A program made the translations under genes and the position numbers. From Arcicella aquatica (GTDB lineage Bacteria; Bacteroidota; Bacteroidia; Cytophagales; Spirosomataceae), in assembly GCF_034928825.1 (NCBI RefSeq), contig NZ_JAYFUL010000008.1, positions 1 to 64,000 on the forward strand: a DNA stretch of 64,000 nt. The letters are read 5' to 3'. The notes under the pieces are model-generated. The model did not search any database. It was given only the letters and a program-made list of their open reading frames with translations, and had not been told where the DNA came from. This document shows positions 62,165 to 64,000 of this stretch, piece by piece; the stretch's first letter is position 1, and the number at the start of each line of letters is the position of its first letter.

Positions 62165-63748
62165 TTAATGGCTTTCAGCAGCGGCTTTCGCCATTGCGGC
62201 GGCTTCCTCTGGCGTTACTTTCTTGGTTCTTAGCAAGAAAACAAAAGGAAGCAAACAGATAAAAAAGATAGAAATCAATCTGAAAGTATCCAAATAAGCC
62301 AAATAATAAGCCTGCCGTGACACAGCGGCTTCAAGCTGTTTATAAGCCATTGCGGCAGCATTGAAACTATCCCCCGTGCTTGCTATCATACTTCTGGTAG
62401 CATTGGCGACTCTTTCATTAAATAGCGGATTATCGGTACTCATGTTAGCCATTAAGTCTGAACGGTGCTGAGCAGCACGATTGGTAGCAAAGTTATTGGC
62501 CAAGGCAATCCCAAAAGCTCCTCCTAACTGACGAATCATGTTTGACAACGCAATCCCTGCTGGATATTCTTTAGGTTTTAAACCTGCTACAGCCTGATTG
62601 ATAAGCGGTAATTGCAATAAGGAAATCCCGATGGTTCTACAAATTTGCATAGGGAAGAAATCCCATTTACCCATATCGGGCGTAGCCGTACCACTATAAA
62701 AACCAAAAAAGATAAAAAAGAGAATACCCGCCACCATAAAAGGAATTGGCGATGCTCCACTAGCCATGCGTTTACCAATAATGGGAAAAAGCACTACAGC
62801 AGCTAAGGTCGGCGCCACTAGCGAAACCCCTGCTTCAAAAGGAGTAAAGCCGTTTACTCGCTGTACCAATACTGGATATACAAAGGCAGAGGTAAATAAA
62901 CCTAAACCAGAGACCAGATTGAACATAGTAGAAAAAGCAAAGATTCTATGTTTAAAAATACTGAGGTTTACTACAGGATGTTCGGTAGTGAGTTCATGCC
63001 AAATAAAACCGATGATACCTATCACAGCCATCAAACTTACTGTAACAATCATTCTTGACTCAAACCAGTCTTCAGATTCTCCTTTTTCTAACACAAATTG
63101 TAACGCACCGATACCCATAATCAACAGCATGATACCGATGTAATCTATTTGTATTTCTTTTTTCCGCTCACCTTCTCCTTCCTTTCTATCAATATAAATT
63201 AATGTCAGTACCGTAGCAATCACACAAATCGGGATGTTTACATAGAAAATCTGTGACCAGTTATAAGTTTCTAAAATATAACCACCCAATGCTGGACCTA
63301 ATGTTGGTCCAAGTACGATACCCATCCCAAATAGTCCAGAGGCAATACCTCTATCTTTTGGCTCGAAAGCATCAAATAAGATAGCTTGAGAGGTTGAAAG
63401 CAACGCTCCTCCGCCTATCCCTTGAATAAAACGCCAGAAAACCAATTCCCATAGTCCCTCAGACGCACCACAGAAGTAGGAGGCTATTCCAAACAGTACC
63501 ATGGAGGTTAAGTAGTAGGTTTTTCGACCGAAATATTCTCCTAAAAATCCCGTCATGGGAATGATAATTACGTTCGCAATGGCATAGGAAGTAATCACCC
63601 AAGCAACGTCCTCAATCGTAGAGCCCAAAGAACCCGCCATTTGATTGAGTGCAACGTTCACGATGGTGGTATCGAGCAATTCCATAATTGCTGCCGAAAC
63701 CGTCGTGATAACGATTATATATTTTGCAAATCCTGTTTTAGCAGCCAT
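62165..63748 (-). CDS. DHA2 family MFS efflux transporter (EmrB/QacA)
   Basis: A 527-residue inner-membrane transporter with 14 predicted helices. The family signatures are LDTTIVNVALNQMAGSLG, GFLGEYFGRKTYYLTS (motif A) and LGPTLGPALGGYI (motif C, antiporter). The soluble loop in the middle is short. It exports drugs or lipophilic compounds with proton antiport. It lies between a membrane-fusion protein gene and tolC on the same strand, so a tripartite pump is encoded. Confidence 0.94.
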   Translation of the reverse strand: MAAKTGFAKYIIVITTVSAAIMELLDTTIVNVALNQMAGSLGSTIEDVAWVITSYAIANVIIIPMTGFLGEYFGRKTYYLTSMVLFGIASYFCGASEGLWELVFWRFIQGIGGGALLSTSQAILFDAFEPKDRGIASGLFGMGIVLGPTLGPALGGYILETYNWSQIFYVNIPICVIATVLTLIYIDRKEGEGERKKEIQIDYIGIMLLIMGIGALQFVLEKGESEDWFESRMIVTVSLMAVIGIIGFIWHELTTEHPVVNLSIFKHRIFAFSTMFNLVSGLGLFTSAFVYPVLVQRVNGFTPFEAGVSLVAPTLAAVVLFPIIGKRMASGASPIPFMVAGILFFIFFGFYSGTATPDMGKWDFFPMQICRTIGISLLQLPLINQAVAGLKPKEYPAGIALSNMIRQLGGAFGIALANNFATNRAAQHRSDLMANMSTDNPLFNERVANATRSMIASTGDSFNAAAMAYKQLEAAVSRQAYYLAYLDTFRLISIFFICLLPFVFLLRTKKVTPEEAAAMAKAAAESH

Positions 63749-63765
63749 GTTTCGACTTTTTTGAG

Positions 63766-63850
63766 AATTAGTGAGTTAGTGATTGAGTGAATTAGTGAAT
63801 AATACTTTATTAAAAAATCACTCATTCGCTCAATCACTCATTCACTAATT
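63766..63850. repeat. Word-like inverted repeat with 33-base arms
   Basis: Arms at 63766-63798 and 63818-63850 are complementary with four mismatches and are built from agtgagttagtgattgagtg-type words. It lies between the membrane-fusion and EmrB-like genes. A similar text occurs at 49.95-50.17 kb. Confidence 0.65.
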
Positions 63851-64000
63851 ATTTTACAATTACACTTACCTCTAATGAAAGTCCGGCTCTTAGAATATCT
63901 TTATTTTTCTCTAAATCAAGGATTTCTATTTTCACTGGTACACGTTGTGTAACTTTTACGAAGTTTCCAGAAGCATTGTCAGGAGGCAACAATGATGTTT
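63849..64000 (-). CDS. HlyD/EmrA-family membrane fusion protein, C-terminal part (cut by window edge)
   Basis: The stop codon is at 63849-63851. The visible 50 residues read SLLPPDNASGNFVKVTQRV, then PVKIEILDLEKNKDILRAGL and SLEVSVIVK. LPPDNASGNFVKVTQR is the conserved C-terminal motif of EmrA-type fusion proteins. The rest lies outside the window. It links the pump and TolC across the periplasm. Confidence 0.85.
   Translation of the reverse strand, partial: TSLLPPDNASGNFVKVTQRVPVKIEILDLEKNKDILRAGLSLEVSVIVK

Overview
The window is a low-GC (high thirties percent by eye) bacterial chromosome segment that reads as Bacteroidota, order Cytophagales, probably near the Spirosomataceae (Emticicia, Arcicella and Flectobacillus types); the genus is not resolved. 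Support: a subtilisin with a C-terminal type IX secretion sorting domain, a bacillithiol-type YtxJ, -7 boxes of the Bacteroidota form TAnnTTTG before several genes, weak Shine-Dalgarno signals, and house genes typical of the phylum (MutS2, YicC, NamZ/DUF1343, DUF1080, M61 peptidase, AlgI-like MBOAT). No tRNA, rRNA or CRISPR array was seen.

Layout. 0-9 kb: the 5' end of an ISAs1-like transposase, a GMC oxidoreductase, a small secreted protein, an S15/CocE hydrolase followed by a class C beta-lactamase-like hydrolase, a divergent HxlR regulator/azoreductase pair, and an LMW-phosphatase-like protein. 9-13 kb: a GH75 chitosanase-like protein, a membrane protein and ClpB. 13-22.3 kb: an accessory stretch of RDD, rhomboid, lipoprotein, small membrane, VOC, uracil-DNA-glycosylase-like and unknown genes, rich in dispersed repeats; five same-orientation copies of a degenerate repeat divide it into cassette-like modules. 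22.3-27.7 kb: three exported peptidases (M1-like, S8 with T9SS tail, M61). 28.5-34 kb: GuaA, then a NamZ, SGNH, MBOAT operon that looks like cell-wall sugar O-acetylation and turnover. 34.3-44.4 kb: FtsX-type permease, FAD reductase, DUF952, MutS2, YicC, DUF1080, amidohydrolase, OsmC and pirin. 44.6-50.5 kb: esterase, a GHKL ATPase whose end lies in a repeat, LipA, an outer-membrane protein, a second OsmC and YtxJ. 50.6-57 kb: the waaA-rsgA pair, a transglutaminase-like protein, a 53-residue DUF1328 gene, a ROK kinase, and Lrp divergent from alanine dehydrogenase. 57-64 kb: a large beta-helical lipoprotein, then an EmrA-EmrB-TolC efflux operon ending in a BamA-like barrel.

The most striking non-genic feature is the density and variety of intergenic repeats: a 155-160 bp MITE with 18-bp terminal inverted repeats (three copies), a 240-250 bp element with 15-bp inverted ends carrying a terminator (two copies), a two-hairpin REP-like unit (seven good copies, all in one orientation) fused twice to a second palindrome, five long near-perfect palindromes, and quasi-periodic word-like repeats. 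These and the cassette-like array are the best candidates for something undescribed. The protein genes are mostly recognisable families; the least understood are those at 6.4, 18.7-22 and 45.8 kb.
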